64,000 nucleotides of DNA, taken from the NCBI RefSeq assembly GCF_003610015.1, contig NZ_AP018933.1, positions 2,390,035 to 2,454,034 of the forward strand, in the 5' to 3' direction. The DNA comes from Zymobacter palmae (GTDB lineage: Bacteria; Pseudomonadota; Gammaproteobacteria; Pseudomonadales; Halomonadaceae). Below, piece by piece: positions 27,101-36,596 of the stretch. How positions within the stretch are numbered: position 1 is the stretch's first letter; each line of letters begins with the position of its first letter. Under the pieces are notes generated by a model. The model did no database searches and was not told the DNA's origin. It saw nothing but the letters and a program-made list of their open reading frames with translations. The position numbers and the translations under genes are program-made.

Positions 27101-28341
27101 ATGAAGTAGCGACGCTCGCCGATGCGCGAACCGGGATCGTTATCCACCCAATCACCGCTCCCCTGCTCCTGCAGACCAAATGTCGTACGCACATGCTCAT
27201 CAAGAATCGACGGCAGACGGTTTTCAGTCTGTAGGGCGCTGGTGAAGTACACCCCGCGCACGGCCGGTACATCCTCTTCGGCGCGCGTCGCATCGAACGG
27301 CGACAGGAAATCGCCCAGCACGTTGCGCAGCTCGGCCATGTAATCAGGGAAACGCAGCATGGCATTCTCAACGCTCTGCCCCATTTGTGCAGCGCGCTGC
27401 TGAACGTGGCCTTCCAGCCCCCCCATCAGCTCATCGAAACGGCCGGGGAATACGTTGGGAATCCCTGCGTTGCGAATTTCATCAACGGAGAACGTCATTC
27501 CCCACGGTTGCTGGCGTGCTTCTGCATCCAACCCGTCAAAGGTTTCTTCAAAGCCAGGCAGCAGATCTGCCTTGCTGAAGAACAGATAGATCGGCGGCAG
27601 AGTGTGCAGCGCCTTGCGATAGCGTGAAGCACGGTCGAGTAGCTGACGCGCCAGAGCACCGCGCTCTTCCGGTGACATACCCAGCAGATCAGGCAGGCTG
27701 ACCACCATGACCAGTCCATTGATGGCCTGGCGACGTTGGCGGCGCAGCAGCTTGAGGAATTCAGAAAACTCGCTAGCGGCCTGATCGTCAGTGATATAGC
27801 GGCCCGCCGTGTCGATCATGACGGCTTCAGGGCTGAAGTACCAATCACAGGATTGGGTACCGGATTGCCCTGCCATTGCGCTACCGCCAACAACGCTGGC
27901 ATTCAGTCCGGCGTTCCCCAGCAGGGACGTTTTGCCGGATGACGGCAGACCAATGACCAGATACCACGGCAACTCTGACAACGCCGTTTGACCACGACCG
28001 CCTGCAGTACGGTTGGCACGCAGGCGCTCGATTACATGCTTGAGGCGGCGGCGCAGTGCGTCGTATTCGGTTTCATCGTGCTGACCGCTCATCACACTAC
28101 GGTCCACTTCACGCTCGACCAGCGATTCGATGTTACGCTCGGCGCGGATGCGACGGTACTGACGCAGCACTACTGCCAAGAGCCACACGGCACTGACCAG
28201 CGCCACGGCAATCCAGCGCGCTTCACGACCGGTTTCTGGGTAGAAGCGGAAAAGCGTCCACACGCTGGCAAGGGCGACGACGACCCACAGCGCAATCGAC
28301 ACGAACCAGAAGTTCTTGAGTAAACGTAAAAGGCGTTTCAT
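24193..28341 (-). CDS. tssM: T6SS membrane-complex protein TssM (IcmF)
   Basis: The 1382-aa inner-membrane protein has two N-terminal membrane helices, a Walker A motif GLPSSGKTS (about 131-139), DTAGRY, SKADLLPGFEE, a third membrane helix before HHHRALNQ (about residue 450), and a long periplasmic region with the IcmF-related and C-terminal domains (EIMVEPSPYMTQIMLTVDGQ, WPGDLKHPGARLEV, WGLLRMIDTAE). The end has an Ala/Thr-rich low-complexity tail (ATKAATSAATSAATDAAS). With TssL and TssJ it forms the channel across the envelope. The start at 28341 has GGGGAG upstream; the longer frame starting at 28389 overlaps tssL without a site. Confidence 0.96.
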   Translation of the reverse strand: MKRLLRLLKNFWFVSIALWVVVALASVWTLFRFYPETGREARWIAVALVSAVWLLAVVLRQYRRIRAERNIESLVEREVDRSVMSGQHDETEYDALRRRLKHVIERLRANRTAGGRGQTALSELPWYLVIGLPSSGKTSLLGNAGLNASVVGGSAMAGQSGTQSCDWYFSPEAVMIDTAGRYITDDQAASEFSEFLKLLRRQRRQAINGLVMVVSLPDLLGMSPEERGALARQLLDRASRYRKALHTLPPIYLFFSKADLLPGFEETFDGLDAEARQQPWGMTFSVDEIRNAGIPNVFPGRFDELMGGLEGHVQQRAAQMGQSVENAMLRFPDYMAELRNVLGDFLSPFDATRAEEDVPAVRGVYFTSALQTENRLPSILDEHVRTTFGLQEQGSGDWVDNDPGSRIGERRYFITGVFRSVVFPDRYLSRHIAQGGRLHALSPWTLGAGLLVGTAAIAAGATSYIHHHRALNQLDDELTQASPCAEERLNVLADQLHQFNGGSHSPLPFDRELGLDPTHRLQPMVEDAYFTGLKQQALVPVSNYLASRLHQLDALAQATQSAAESQQAAPRNIRNGKTARRVAQQTREGRQRAREQLMQPQGVARVTSLGDVRSQVQAQTLGRVQDAANSVRSDLQQGLSDGTQHLRESGLSSLRSLHQSSNDGDAVNPALSRALTDNRLTPEQVAQLDESYNALKLYLILAEPEKHATAEDVRFVNDTLPQVWKTVAEQQGESISDDDIQRHVAVYAGYLQRRHAPALGRDETLVERARLSLKGFLNDQSLVDRKYLQFQQDVRQRYQSLTLASMVPGNSRQLLYSGESVPAIYTKKVWDEYLRREILDAAATDLRVETDWVLDDSGSAERMESKTSFVRQLMARYKHDYIEAWERFLGATGVRRFDSIDTANSRLSLLSDAQQSPIRQLMLAVRDNTRWDAPLDNALLNKQNGQDSRGFWGKAMDVFSSDDGSIAQARMSQISDLPGFHDGVLADHFAQVNALFENDGSDAAANKDAVMDRYLRELRQLKVRFDNMRRSQDVGKASKELISATLANNGNTEFTVVRNDIAANIDISDAALPQALQHLFSDPVERAWETLYAPAGQQLARAWGNRVDTPWKQKIADRYPLANSGNEASIRDLRDFVDPNSGRLVAFNRDEIGALEEGDFDNMLVDPRMQETIRNGTALGTVIDSLADPQNGFEIMVEPSPYMTQIMLTVDGQVQDYRNGPQPWQHFTWPGDLKHPGARLEVTTLDNQRYTVANFPTRWGLLRMIDTAEVQDVDAVRQRFIWQTPAGPVSFIVRNFGGIRLTDLKKVHALTMPRLNTASPEAAAPAAEASEEGNDSSVVSDLVDKATDTATKAATSAATSAATDAASKAAESALGGVTGTSL

Positions 28342-28357
28342 TCGAATTCGACTCCCC

Positions 28358-29065
28358 TCAGGCCGAGGTGAACAGTGATTTGAGCACACTGCTCAGCGCA
28401 TCTACCTGATGGCCCAGCAACCCGTTCAACAGGGCATACACCCCGACACATACCAATACGATCAGTACCAGATAGACCCACAGCGGGACTTCATGGCGCA
28501 GCATCTGCCCCACCTGATCCGGCAGCTGCCAATGCGGTGCCAGCTCTTCAGGCAAAGGCGCACGGTAGCGTGCGATGTCTTGACCAAGCGTGTTAGTCAG
28601 ATAACGCAGCTCATCCCCTTTATCGAGGCGGTACTTGCCTTGGAACCCGAGTGCTAGGCACAGGTGATACACCTCCAGCACGTCGAGGTGGGCACGGACA
28701 TCGCGGCGTAGCGTTTCCAACTTGTCGAAGAAGCCTTCGCCCGCGAGGTGCACGCCAAAATACTTGTACTGCAACGGATGCAGCTCAATGTGCTGGCGCG
28801 CATTGCTGGTCGGCGTGTTGAGCACGCTCTCGTCCAGAAAGGCGCACAGTGCATACTGGGCATCCTTAGCCTGTTCGGCGGTATAACCGGCCAGGTGGGC
28901 ATCACGTTCAAAGCCACGGAAGAACTCATCGACGCTCGACATAAAGGCGTCGACACTCTCGACCTGCTGACCGCGGCGCACCATCAGCACCATCGAGATG
29001 AAGTCCTTGGAAAGCTCACGCAGGGTGACGCTGCCCTGCTTCTGAATCGCTGCGTTTTCGCTCAT
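28358..29065 (-). CDS. tssL: T6SS inner-membrane protein TssL (DotU)
   Basis: The 235-aa protein is a short TssL: cytoplasmic hook domain with DAQYALCAFLDESVLNT, GEGFFDKLETLRRD, LEVYHLCLALGFQGKYR and one C-terminal membrane helix (LWVYLVLIVLVCVGVYALLN). It has no periplasmic OmpA-like extension, unlike TssL of several other systems. TssL couples the baseplate, through TssK and TssE, to TssM. It overlaps tssK by 4 bp and lies 16 bp upstream of tssM. Confidence 0.96.
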   Translation of the reverse strand: MSENAAIQKQGSVTLRELSKDFISMVLMVRRGQQVESVDAFMSSVDEFFRGFERDAHLAGYTAEQAKDAQYALCAFLDESVLNTPTSNARQHIELHPLQYKYFGVHLAGEGFFDKLETLRRDVRAHLDVLEVYHLCLALGFQGKYRLDKGDELRYLTNTLGQDIARYRAPLPEELAPHWQLPDQVGQMLRHEVPLWVYLVLIVLVCVGVYALLNGLLGHQVDALSSVLKSLFTSA

Positions 29066-30408
29066 TTCAGCACCGCCATCAGTTCAATCTTGAGGTTCTG
29101 GAACCCGCTCGGCACGTAGAAGGCAATGGCCTGCGAGGCCATCATGCGATCGTATATGGCCCCATTCGGCTCGAGCGCGAAATAGTGGTTATCAAGGCGC
29201 ACGGGAATGGCTGGTGGCAAACGCGATGCGTGCACCAGCAGGCCACCCGGCATCGCACTGTTGACCACCACTTCGATATCCTCGGGCGAGCCCACCTTAA
29301 AGGCACGCGGCACCAGCTCAAGCAGCTGGCTTCCAGGCATGTCCGCATGAACGGAAATGTAGAAGTCAGCCTCGGCCAGACGCGGGTCGTGCAGGCGTCC
29401 GATGAAGTACGACGGTGCCGTCTGTTCCAGCGCAATGGGAATGTATTTGTCAGGGATGACGGTATCGAGCAGCTCGCGCACCATGTCATCCAGCGTAAAC
29501 AGCGAGGCGGCCGGAGCGGCATGGTCGTAGTCGGGTATATCCGACAGCCGGTACTGCATGGAGAACGTCATCAGGCTGCCAGCCAAATCGGCCAGCACGC
29601 GATAGAGGTACTCAGGCGATAGCTGTGGGTGCGCCAGCAGATGCGCCAACTGCGGGTAGACGCGGTTGACGGTATGCAGCAGCCAGAACAGGGTGACATC
29701 GCCCGAACCAAATTCGGCCACTTGGTCAGCGCGCTCGCGGCGGCGCCCCCCAATGGCATCATGCTTTGCCATTAAGGCGCCGGTCAGGCGACGCACGATC
29801 ACCAACAGCTCTTCACTGCTCATCAGGTGAAGTACGGGAGGTACGAAGCGTGGTTCGATGCCGAAACCGCCCGAAGCCGCGCGGTTGAGCTCGGCCAGCG
29901 GGCAGTGGGTATACCCGTCCAGAGAGTCCCCTTCCAGCAGGATGACGACGTTAAGCGGCATCATTGTCAGCTCGCTTTCCGGCGTTCCTTCGTTGAGGTC
30001 GGGCAGCTGTTCGAACTGGCGACGGTAGCGCGGGTTGGTCGCACGCTGATCGCGTTCGTCTTCCGCGCAGTTGACGGCATAAGGTTCCGTCAGGCGCAGC
30101 GCCGCATGCACCTTGAGGCGCGACTCGCGCGTCAGGGCATTCAGGTCACGACTGGCGGGCAGTGGATCCTGCTGCGGCGCGTCATAGAACGTGCCATCAG
30201 GGAAAACCATCTTGAGGCGGTGGAACGCCAGCACACCCTGTGACAGGGCTTCTTGGTCAATCTCAATATGCTGAATACCCCAGTTGAAAGGGGTCGAGCG
30301 ATGACCGGCTTCAGCCAACTGATGCTGATGAAAATCATCCTGATACTGAAAATGCTGCGGCAGAAGAAACATGCCTTCCGACCACATGACGCGATTATGT
30401 TTGCTCAC
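29062..30408 (-). CDS. tssK: T6SS baseplate protein TssK
   Basis: The 448-aa protein begins with the family signature VMWSEGMFLLPQHFQ and contains WGIQHIEIDQEALSQGVL, DGTFYDAP, VPPVLHLMSSEELLVIVRRLTG and a C-terminal NHYFALEPNGAIYDRMMASQ split across the last 40 residues. TssK trimers link the baseplate wedges to the cytoplasmic parts of TssL and TssM. Translation starts at a GTG (30408). The stop overlaps the tssL start by 4 bp (translational coupling). Confidence 0.96.
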   Translation of the reverse strand: MSKHNRVMWSEGMFLLPQHFQYQDDFHQHQLAEAGHRSTPFNWGIQHIEIDQEALSQGVLAFHRLKMVFPDGTFYDAPQQDPLPASRDLNALTRESRLKVHAALRLTEPYAVNCAEDERDQRATNPRYRRQFEQLPDLNEGTPESELTMMPLNVVILLEGDSLDGYTHCPLAELNRAASGGFGIEPRFVPPVLHLMSSEELLVIVRRLTGALMAKHDAIGGRRRERADQVAEFGSGDVTLFWLLHTVNRVYPQLAHLLAHPQLSPEYLYRVLADLAGSLMTFSMQYRLSDIPDYDHAAPAASLFTLDDMVRELLDTVIPDKYIPIALEQTAPSYFIGRLHDPRLAEADFYISVHADMPGSQLLELVPRAFKVGSPEDIEVVVNSAMPGGLLVHASRLPPAIPVRLDNHYFALEPNGAIYDRMMASQAIAFYVPSGFQNLKIELMAVLK

Positions 30409-30447
30409 CGACGACTTCCCCTTTGTCCTGAGCGTGAATTCGGCATA

Positions 30448-31026
30448 TCAGCGTTTCTTTGCTGCGCTGGCGGCCAATACATCGGTGCCACGCTCAATAC
30501 TGATGCGGTTGTCCTTCAGCGTCAGTTGAACCCCATCTGACGAGAACAGAATGCCGTCTTTACGCAGTGCCTGAGCGCTGAAGGCAACGTGCCAAGCGGC
30601 TCCGGTCGAGTTGCGGAAGAAGGCCGCCACGCCGATGAACTGCGCATCGGGAGACAACTTGCTGCTGTCCTTGGCCGTGCCCTTCGGTACCACCGTCACG
30701 GTGCGCTCTGACAGCAGGGACTCACCCAATACGCCTTTGCTGTCGCTCCACAGGGCCGCCATGTCCGCATTGCGGAAGGCATCAACCGCATTCAGCTGAT
30801 AGATGCGCACCACCACGGACAGTGGTTTGCCCGACGGGTCCGGATTGAGCTTTTCATCGCCCTTGAGCTGTACGGTCGTGACCTTGTCACGACTAAACAG
30901 CATGTCACCCAGCCCGCCGTCCATCTGGTCCCCTACGCGGCTGCCAACGCCGCACCCTGCCAACCCGAAGATGGACAGCAGTATCAGTCCCTTGAGCAGT
31001 GTTTTATATCCCTGCAGTGCTTTCAT
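30448..31026 (-). CDS. tssJ: T6SS outer-membrane lipoprotein TssJ
   Basis: The 192-aa precursor starts MKALQGYKTLLKGLILLSIF and carries a lipobox LAGC with lipidated C25. The mature part has the TssJ transthyretin-like fold motifs: SVVVRIYQLNAVDAFRNADMAAL, the long-loop region and VGVAAFFRNSTGAAWHVAF. It sits in the outer membrane and binds the C-terminal domain of TssM. The ATG at 31026 is preferred because GAGGAA precedes it and it gives a proper signal peptide. The mature protein is somewhat larger than the usual TssJ. Confidence 0.92.
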   Translation of the reverse strand: MKALQGYKTLLKGLILLSIFGLAGCGVGSRVGDQMDGGLGDMLFSRDKVTTVQLKGDEKLNPDPSGKPLSVVVRIYQLNAVDAFRNADMAALWSDSKGVLGESLLSERTVTVVPKGTAKDSSKLSPDAQFIGVAAFFRNSTGAAWHVAFSAQALRKDGILFSSDGVQLTLKDNRISIERGTDVLAASAAKKR

Positions 31027-31084
31027 ACGTTCATTCCTCACCGCATGTGCCCGGACGCTTTCGGGCACATGCTGCCTCAAGTGA

Positions 31085-33721
31085 CTAACTCAGCTGGTAA
31101 TCCAGCGTTCCCTCTTCTTCATTCACACCGATGACCAACTGCTCGATCGGCGTATCGTCTGCCATGCGGGCCAGCACGTGCTCGGCCAGCTCTGGCATCA
31201 GATGTCCAGTCATGAAGTTGTCGATGTCGCGCGCCCCGCTGTCCGCCGTGACACAACGCTCAGCGATGAAGTCCACCAGCTCAGGGGCATAGTGGAAAGC
31301 CGCATTATGATTGCGTTTCACGCGCTTACGCAGCCGTTCTAGCTTGAGCGCGACGATATTGCGCAGCACGTCCTTCTGGATCGGGAAGTACGGCACGATG
31401 TTGAGACGACCAAGGAAGGCAGGCTTGAACACATCGTTCAGCAGCGGACGCATCTCATCGACCAGACTCTGCGGTACCGGCAGCGTGTCGACGTTCAAGC
31501 AGCGTTTCATCATGTGATCCGTGCCAACGTTGGAAGTCAGGATGATGACGGTGTTGCGGAAGTTGATTTCGCGCCCTTCGCCGTCATCCATCACCCCTTT
31601 GTCGAACACCTGAAAGAACAGTTCGAGCACATCGGGATGCGCTTTTTCAACTTCATCCAGCAGTACGACGCTGTACGGCTTGCGACGCACGGCCTCGGTC
31701 AGCACACCACCTTCGCCGTAGCCGACGTAACCGGGAGGCGCGCCTTTCAAGCTCGATACGGTGTGCGCTTCCTGATATTCGGACATGTTGATGGTGATCA
31801 CATTACGTTCACCACCGTACAGCGTGTCGGCCAGCGACAGCGCCGTTTCGGTCTTACCGACACCGCTCGGCCCCAGCAACAGGAAAACACCGATGGGCTT
31901 ATTGGGATCTTCCAACTTGGCGCGCGAGATAGCGATACGTTTGCCGATCTCGGCTAATGCGTGGTCCTGCCCAATGACGCGCTCGCCCAGCAGGCTCGGC
32001 AGCTGCTGCACGGTGCTCATTTCATCGCGGACCATCTTGCCAAGCGGGATGCCTGTCCACGCGGAGATGACCGCGCCGACGGTGTTGCCATCGACGTGTG
32101 CATGTACCAGAGGATCGCGTTCCTGAATGGTTTCCAGCGCCTCGCGGGCCTGACCCAGTTCGGCCATCAGCTCATCGCGACCGTTGTCCTGTGCATCCAG
32201 TGCATTGAGTCGCTGGTTGAGTTCATTCCAGCGTTCGACCGCTTCGCACTGCGCTTGCCAGCGCGCATTGAGCACTTCGACCTGCTGCTGCACGCCCGCA
32301 CGTATTTCGGCCAGCTCAGCCAACCGCGCGTCATGATGCGCACCGCGAGCCTGCTCGTATTCAAGCTGCTGACGCTCGGTATCAAGATTGTCGAGGCGGC
32401 GACGCGCATCTTCGAGGGCACCGGGCTGGGCCGATTGCCCCAGCGCTACGCGAGCGCAAGCGGTATCCAGCACACTGACCGCCTTATCGGGCAACTGGCG
32501 TCCCGTGATATAGCGATGAGAGAGGCGTACCGCCTGCTCAATGGCTTCATCAAGGATTTCCACCTTGTGGTGGTCACGCATGCGGCCGATCAGACCACGC
32601 AGCATGTCGATGGCGACCTCTTCCGTCGGTTCATCCACTTTGATGACCTGGAAGCGACGTGCCAGCGCCGCATCCTTCTCGAAGTATTTTTTGTACTCCG
32701 CCCAGGTTGTGGCGGCGATGGTCCGCAGCTCACCACGTGCCAGCGCCGGCTTCAGCAGGTTGGCCGCATCGCCTTGGCCTTCTTTGTTACCACTACCGAT
32801 CAGCGTGTGCGCTTCATCAATAAACAGAATGATGGGGTGCAGGCTACGCTTGGTCTCTTCGATCACGTTCTTGAGGCGCTCCTCGAACTCCCCTTTTACA
32901 CCTGCCCCCGCCTGCAACAGGCCTAGGTCGAGCGTGCGCAGTTCAACATTCTGCAGTGGTCGGGGTACGTCGCCGTTGACAATGCGCAGCGCCAACCCTT
33001 CCACCACAGCGGTTTTACCGACCCCAGCCTCACCGGTCAGAATCGGGTTGTTCTGGCGACGACGCGTCAGTACATCGACCATCTGACGCACTTCCTGCTC
33101 GCGGCCCAGCACGGGGTCGATATGTCCCGCACGAGCGCGCTCCGTCAGGTCGATCGTGAACTGATCAAGTGCTGGCGTCTTGCCATTGCCGCGACGCGGC
33201 GCGCTTTCACTGCCGTCCGCCGCCACTGCAACGCTGAACGGCGCGACGCCGTTCTCAGCACTGCCTTCGGTCGCCGCAGAGAATTCGTGACGCAGCGCAT
33301 CGGCGCTGAGCTCATCCAGAGACGGTACGCGACGTACCAGATCACGGCGCAGCTGTCGGTCATCCAGTAGTGCCAGCAGCAGATGGCCGGAACGCACGGC
33401 GGCCACTTCCTGTTCGATGGACGCGATGACCCACGCTTTTTCAATCAAAGTGACGATCATCGGCGACAGTGACGGAGCATTGGCATTGCCCGTGCGGAAC
33501 GTCTCGATGTTGTCATCCAGTTCATGCGCTAGCGCATCAAGCGAAACGCCACAGTGCTGCATGACATGAACGAGGTCGCTGTCTTCTCGCCCCAGCAGCG
33601 TGTACAGCCAGTGTTCGATGTGTGCTTCATACTGGCGTCGTGCCAGACATAGCCCTAGCGCTTCTTCCATCGCTTCGCGGGTTACGTCATTGAGCTTGGC
33701 GAACAGTGATTTGAGATTCAC
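31085..33721 (-). CDS. tssH: T6SS disassembly ATPase TssH (ClpV)
   Basis: The 878-aa protein is a Clp/Hsp100 AAA+ ATPase: an N domain of Clp type (1-160), first Walker A GEAGVGKT (230-237) with Walker B ILFIDEAHTL, a coiled-coil middle region (DTERQQLEYEQARGAHHD), second Walker A GPSGVGKT (near 625) with VVLLDEVEKAHP, and a ClpV-type C-terminal domain. The hexamer extracts TssC from contracted sheaths so the subunits can be reused. The stop overlaps no gene; tssJ follows after 58 bp. The start overlaps tssG by 4 bp. Its place in the T6SS run separates it from housekeeping ClpB. Confidence 0.96.
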   Translation of the reverse strand: MNLKSLFAKLNDVTREAMEEALGLCLARRQYEAHIEHWLYTLLGREDSDLVHVMQHCGVSLDALAHELDDNIETFRTGNANAPSLSPMIVTLIEKAWVIASIEQEVAAVRSGHLLLALLDDRQLRRDLVRRVPSLDELSADALRHEFSAATEGSAENGVAPFSVAVAADGSESAPRRGNGKTPALDQFTIDLTERARAGHIDPVLGREQEVRQMVDVLTRRRQNNPILTGEAGVGKTAVVEGLALRIVNGDVPRPLQNVELRTLDLGLLQAGAGVKGEFEERLKNVIEETKRSLHPIILFIDEAHTLIGSGNKEGQGDAANLLKPALARGELRTIAATTWAEYKKYFEKDAALARRFQVIKVDEPTEEVAIDMLRGLIGRMRDHHKVEILDEAIEQAVRLSHRYITGRQLPDKAVSVLDTACARVALGQSAQPGALEDARRRLDNLDTERQQLEYEQARGAHHDARLAELAEIRAGVQQQVEVLNARWQAQCEAVERWNELNQRLNALDAQDNGRDELMAELGQAREALETIQERDPLVHAHVDGNTVGAVISAWTGIPLGKMVRDEMSTVQQLPSLLGERVIGQDHALAEIGKRIAISRAKLEDPNKPIGVFLLLGPSGVGKTETALSLADTLYGGERNVITINMSEYQEAHTVSSLKGAPPGYVGYGEGGVLTEAVRRKPYSVVLLDEVEKAHPDVLELFFQVFDKGVMDDGEGREINFRNTVIILTSNVGTDHMMKRCLNVDTLPVPQSLVDEMRPLLNDVFKPAFLGRLNIVPYFPIQKDVLRNIVALKLERLRKRVKRNHNAAFHYAPELVDFIAERCVTADSGARDIDNFMTGHLMPELAEHVLARMADDTPIEQLVIGVNEEEGTLDYQLS

Positions 33722-34791
33722 GATGTAGCTCCGTCAAAGGAAATCCTGAATGTTGCGCGTCCGTCCTGCTGACCAGCGCGCGTCTTGTTTTTCAGCCAGC
33801 CCAACCAGCCCAGTCTCACGTTGCCAACCTGCGCGCCCAAGCGCGGTGCCGGAATGTGCTCAGCGGCCAGCGCCAGCTCAATCTCGATATCGCATTCCAC
33901 CCCCAGATACAGACGGGCTAGCGATACCAGCTCTGCATGTGCAGGCTGATCGGGCATAAAACGCCGGAACTGGTCAAGGTCAAGTGGTCCCACCTCAATC
34001 CTGACGCACGACTGGTAATCCCATACTCGACGTCCCAGCATGGCTGACTGTCCCAGCCGCGCATGCTGTCCCCCCAACCGAGTACGCTGTTCCCGCGGGA
34101 CATCCAACCACTGCCCGCAGAACGGTCTGACCTTGCAAGGTACTTCGAAATAAAACCCGAGCATCGCCTCCAGATTGAGGCGGTTGCGCGGGCGCTGCGC
34201 CAGCATGCCGGAGAAGAACCCGAACAGCTCACGCCGAACCGAACCCGAAGCAGGTGTCTTGAGCTGCTTCACCTGCGACGGCGCGAACCCCAGCAGATTG
34301 AGCAGATAGGTCTCGACGTCGGCACTGCCATGGCGTTCGTATTCGATATGAAAGCGATACTTCTGCCACGCTTCATAGAACAGTGCCGTCATGCGATGAG
34401 AGAACATGTCCATAAAGGCATGTGCCCCGTCATCGCGGTATTGAATATGCCGATCGATCAGCATCTCGGTATACGGCCGCGGCAGTACGCCGGACGGCCC
34501 GACCAAGCCAAGGAAGGTGACCTCGATGGAGGTCAGCGCTTCACCCCACGCTGACTGCCGCTGCGGGTTCTCGAAATCAAGATCGTGCACTTCACTGGCT
34601 GGGAACCCCAGCGACAGCAACGTACGAAAGCGCAGCGGATCATCATGAGGCCGAATTTCGGGGTCCATGCGCCCCGCTCGGCTGTAATACAGTCGCAGCA
34701 GCCTGACCAGCTGAAAGAAGCTGAAACGATAAGGCTCTGCGCGCGCCTGGTCGATCAGACCAGGGGCAGTTCCCCTGACCTGGGTGGCCAT
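33718..34791 (-). CDS. tssG: T6SS baseplate protein TssG
   Basis: The 357-aa protein matches TssG (VasB/ImpH): RFSFFQLVRLLRLYY near the N terminus, FGLVGPSG-type segment EVTFLGLVGPSGVLPRPYTE, DMFSHRMTALFYEAWQKYRF and WDYQSCVRIEVGPLDLDQF. TssG works with two TssF and one TssE to build each baseplate wedge. Its ATG at 34791 has GGAG 8 bases upstream and lies inside tssF, giving a 37-bp overlap, long for this locus but consistent with coupling. It overlaps tssH by 4 bp downstream. Confidence 0.95.
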   Translation of the reverse strand: MATQVRGTAPGLIDQARAEPYRFSFFQLVRLLRLYYSRAGRMDPEIRPHDDPLRFRTLLSLGFPASEVHDLDFENPQRQSAWGEALTSIEVTFLGLVGPSGVLPRPYTEMLIDRHIQYRDDGAHAFMDMFSHRMTALFYEAWQKYRFHIEYERHGSADVETYLLNLLGFAPSQVKQLKTPASGSVRRELFGFFSGMLAQRPRNRLNLEAMLGFYFEVPCKVRPFCGQWLDVPREQRTRLGGQHARLGQSAMLGRRVWDYQSCVRIEVGPLDLDQFRRFMPDQPAHAELVSLARLYLGVECDIEIELALAAEHIPAPRLGAQVGNVRLGWLGWLKNKTRAGQQDGRATFRISFDGATS

Positions 34792-36596
34792 GTCACGACA
34801 CTCCTTTCTCGTTGCCGACTTCTAAGCGTCAGCTGCGTGAAGCTGTTGACCGAGCAGTACTGCCCGAAGAAATGATCCAGCACCATGCCAAACAGGAAAA
34901 TGCCGCTCCCCGTGAACTGGCTTTCATCCATTTCCAGCGTGATGGCGGTACCGCGAACGAAGTTGGGACGTGGGTGGCCGATGCGCGTCAACGTGGGGGC
35001 ACTCGCGATATCGGTGATCCCGTTGATCTGCTTGCGCGTGGCCAGCGTGTCGCGGTAGTTGTACAGCGACAGCATTTCCAGCAGCGCTTCCCGCCCACGG
35101 GAAGTCAGCGACATATGGTTCAGCGATAAGTGAGACACCAGCCGCCAGATCATCCCCTTGCCCAGCGGCGCACGTACCGATTCGGTCGGCTTGCGCAGGC
35201 ATCGAATTGCCGACACCACCTGCGTTTGGCTCAGAGAGAAATCACCGTGCTCGTTACCGAACGACATCATCTGAGGCAAATCGCGATTGCTACAGGTCAG
35301 GGTCAGGCTCAGCGTATCGCTGGACGCTCCCAACAGCTCAAGCTCACGATCAACCAGTCGAAGATACAAATCGGTTCCTTCCACCGTTTCCCGCGCGGTC
35401 GGTACGCGACGCGTCAACCAATAGCTCTGGTGATTGCGCTCCATATCGCTGCCGCGCGGCTCGAAGAAGGGATGGCACACACTCAGCTCATCATTGCGTC
35501 CTGTCTTCTTCACCCGAATAACGCGGTCGATAGAAATGATTTCGACCCCATGCTGATGACGCACGTCGGGAATGACCGCATATTCAGGCCGCGTATGAGT
35601 CAGCTTGATGGGCTCTGCACGCTGCGGGAACAGGTTGGCGATCGGCGTACAGCCCAAGCGGAACGTGTTGCGGTTGACGTTCTGCGCCAGACGCACCAGA
35701 CGATCGCCCTGCTCGTAATCCGAAAACGCCAGCCGGATCTCGAAGCGCTGGGCATTGATACCGCTGAGCGCCCGATCCAGCCCGGTAATGTCCACGAACA
35801 TGAACTTATCAGGGAAGGTGAAGTACTCGTGCAGCAGGCGATAGCCGATAAAGGAACGCTCGCTGTAGTCAATCATCCCTTCATCCGGCTGGAAACCCAC
35901 GGGTTTCAGCGCATCCGGTGGCAAGCGAATTTCACGCTCGCGCTGCCCGTCATGGACGAAGATCGATGCGCGCGCCACGTTGTTGAACAGCAGCTCGTAC
36001 AGGTGATGCATCAACGTGCTTTCACCGTCGATAAACAGCCGTAAACGATCAAGCCCGAGCTTGCCCAGCTGAACGTTTTGAAAAGTCTCGAACTGCAGCG
36101 ACAGCTGCGCTACCCAGTCCTTGTCATGGCCATTAAAGACCGAGCGTTCCAGCAGTGAGAACTCCGAACGCGCCATGCGCAGCGGCCACAGCGTCACGTC
36201 GTAGCAGGTACGGAACCGACAGACCGTGCCATCAACAGGATGAGACTGAAGTTCAGTGTGACGCGGCACGTCATAACGCGCCGTCAGGTTGCTGTTGGCA
36301 CCGGGGTCGAGTTCCACAATCGACAGTGAAGGCGTAGGCCTCAGGTAGTGCGGGTACAGCACCTCCAGAAAGGCCTGAACGATCTCGGGAAAGTCATCGT
36401 CCAGCTTGCGATGAATGCGCGCCGATAGAAAGGCAAAGGCCTCAATCATGCGTTCGACGTGCGGATCTTCACAGTTGTCTTCTTCGAGTTGGAGACGCGC
36501 CGCGATCTTCGGGTATTCGCGTGCGAATTCCTGCCCGAGAAAACGCAGATGCGACATTTCCCGCTCGTAATAAGGAAGCAGATCGTCCAGCATCAT
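34755..36596 (-). CDS. tssF: T6SS baseplate protein TssF
   Basis: The 613-aa protein starts MLDDLLPYYEREMSHLR (second ATG) and shows the TssF/VasA/ImpG signature: EFAREYPKIAARLQLE, DPHVERMIEAFAFLSARIHRKLDDDFPE and LEVLYPHYLRPTPSLSI. The C-terminal part includes FTGSGIFLFGMVLDHFFGQY and SVNSFTQLTLRS. TssF pairs with TssG in the wedge around the spike hub. The start overlaps tssE by 4 bp. Confidence 0.96.
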   Translation of the reverse strand: MMLDDLLPYYEREMSHLRFLGQEFAREYPKIAARLQLEEDNCEDPHVERMIEAFAFLSARIHRKLDDDFPEIVQAFLEVLYPHYLRPTPSLSIVELDPGANSNLTARYDVPRHTELQSHPVDGTVCRFRTCYDVTLWPLRMARSEFSLLERSVFNGHDKDWVAQLSLQFETFQNVQLGKLGLDRLRLFIDGESTLMHHLYELLFNNVARASIFVHDGQREREIRLPPDALKPVGFQPDEGMIDYSERSFIGYRLLHEYFTFPDKFMFVDITGLDRALSGINAQRFEIRLAFSDYEQGDRLVRLAQNVNRNTFRLGCTPIANLFPQRAEPIKLTHTRPEYAVIPDVRHQHGVEIISIDRVIRVKKTGRNDELSVCHPFFEPRGSDMERNHQSYWLTRRVPTARETVEGTDLYLRLVDRELELLGASSDTLSLTLTCSNRDLPQMMSFGNEHGDFSLSQTQVVSAIRCLRKPTESVRAPLGKGMIWRLVSHLSLNHMSLTSRGREALLEMLSLYNYRDTLATRKQINGITDIASAPTLTRIGHPRPNFVRGTAITLEMDESQFTGSGIFLFGMVLDHFFGQYCSVNSFTQLTLRSRQRERSVVTWPPRSGELPLV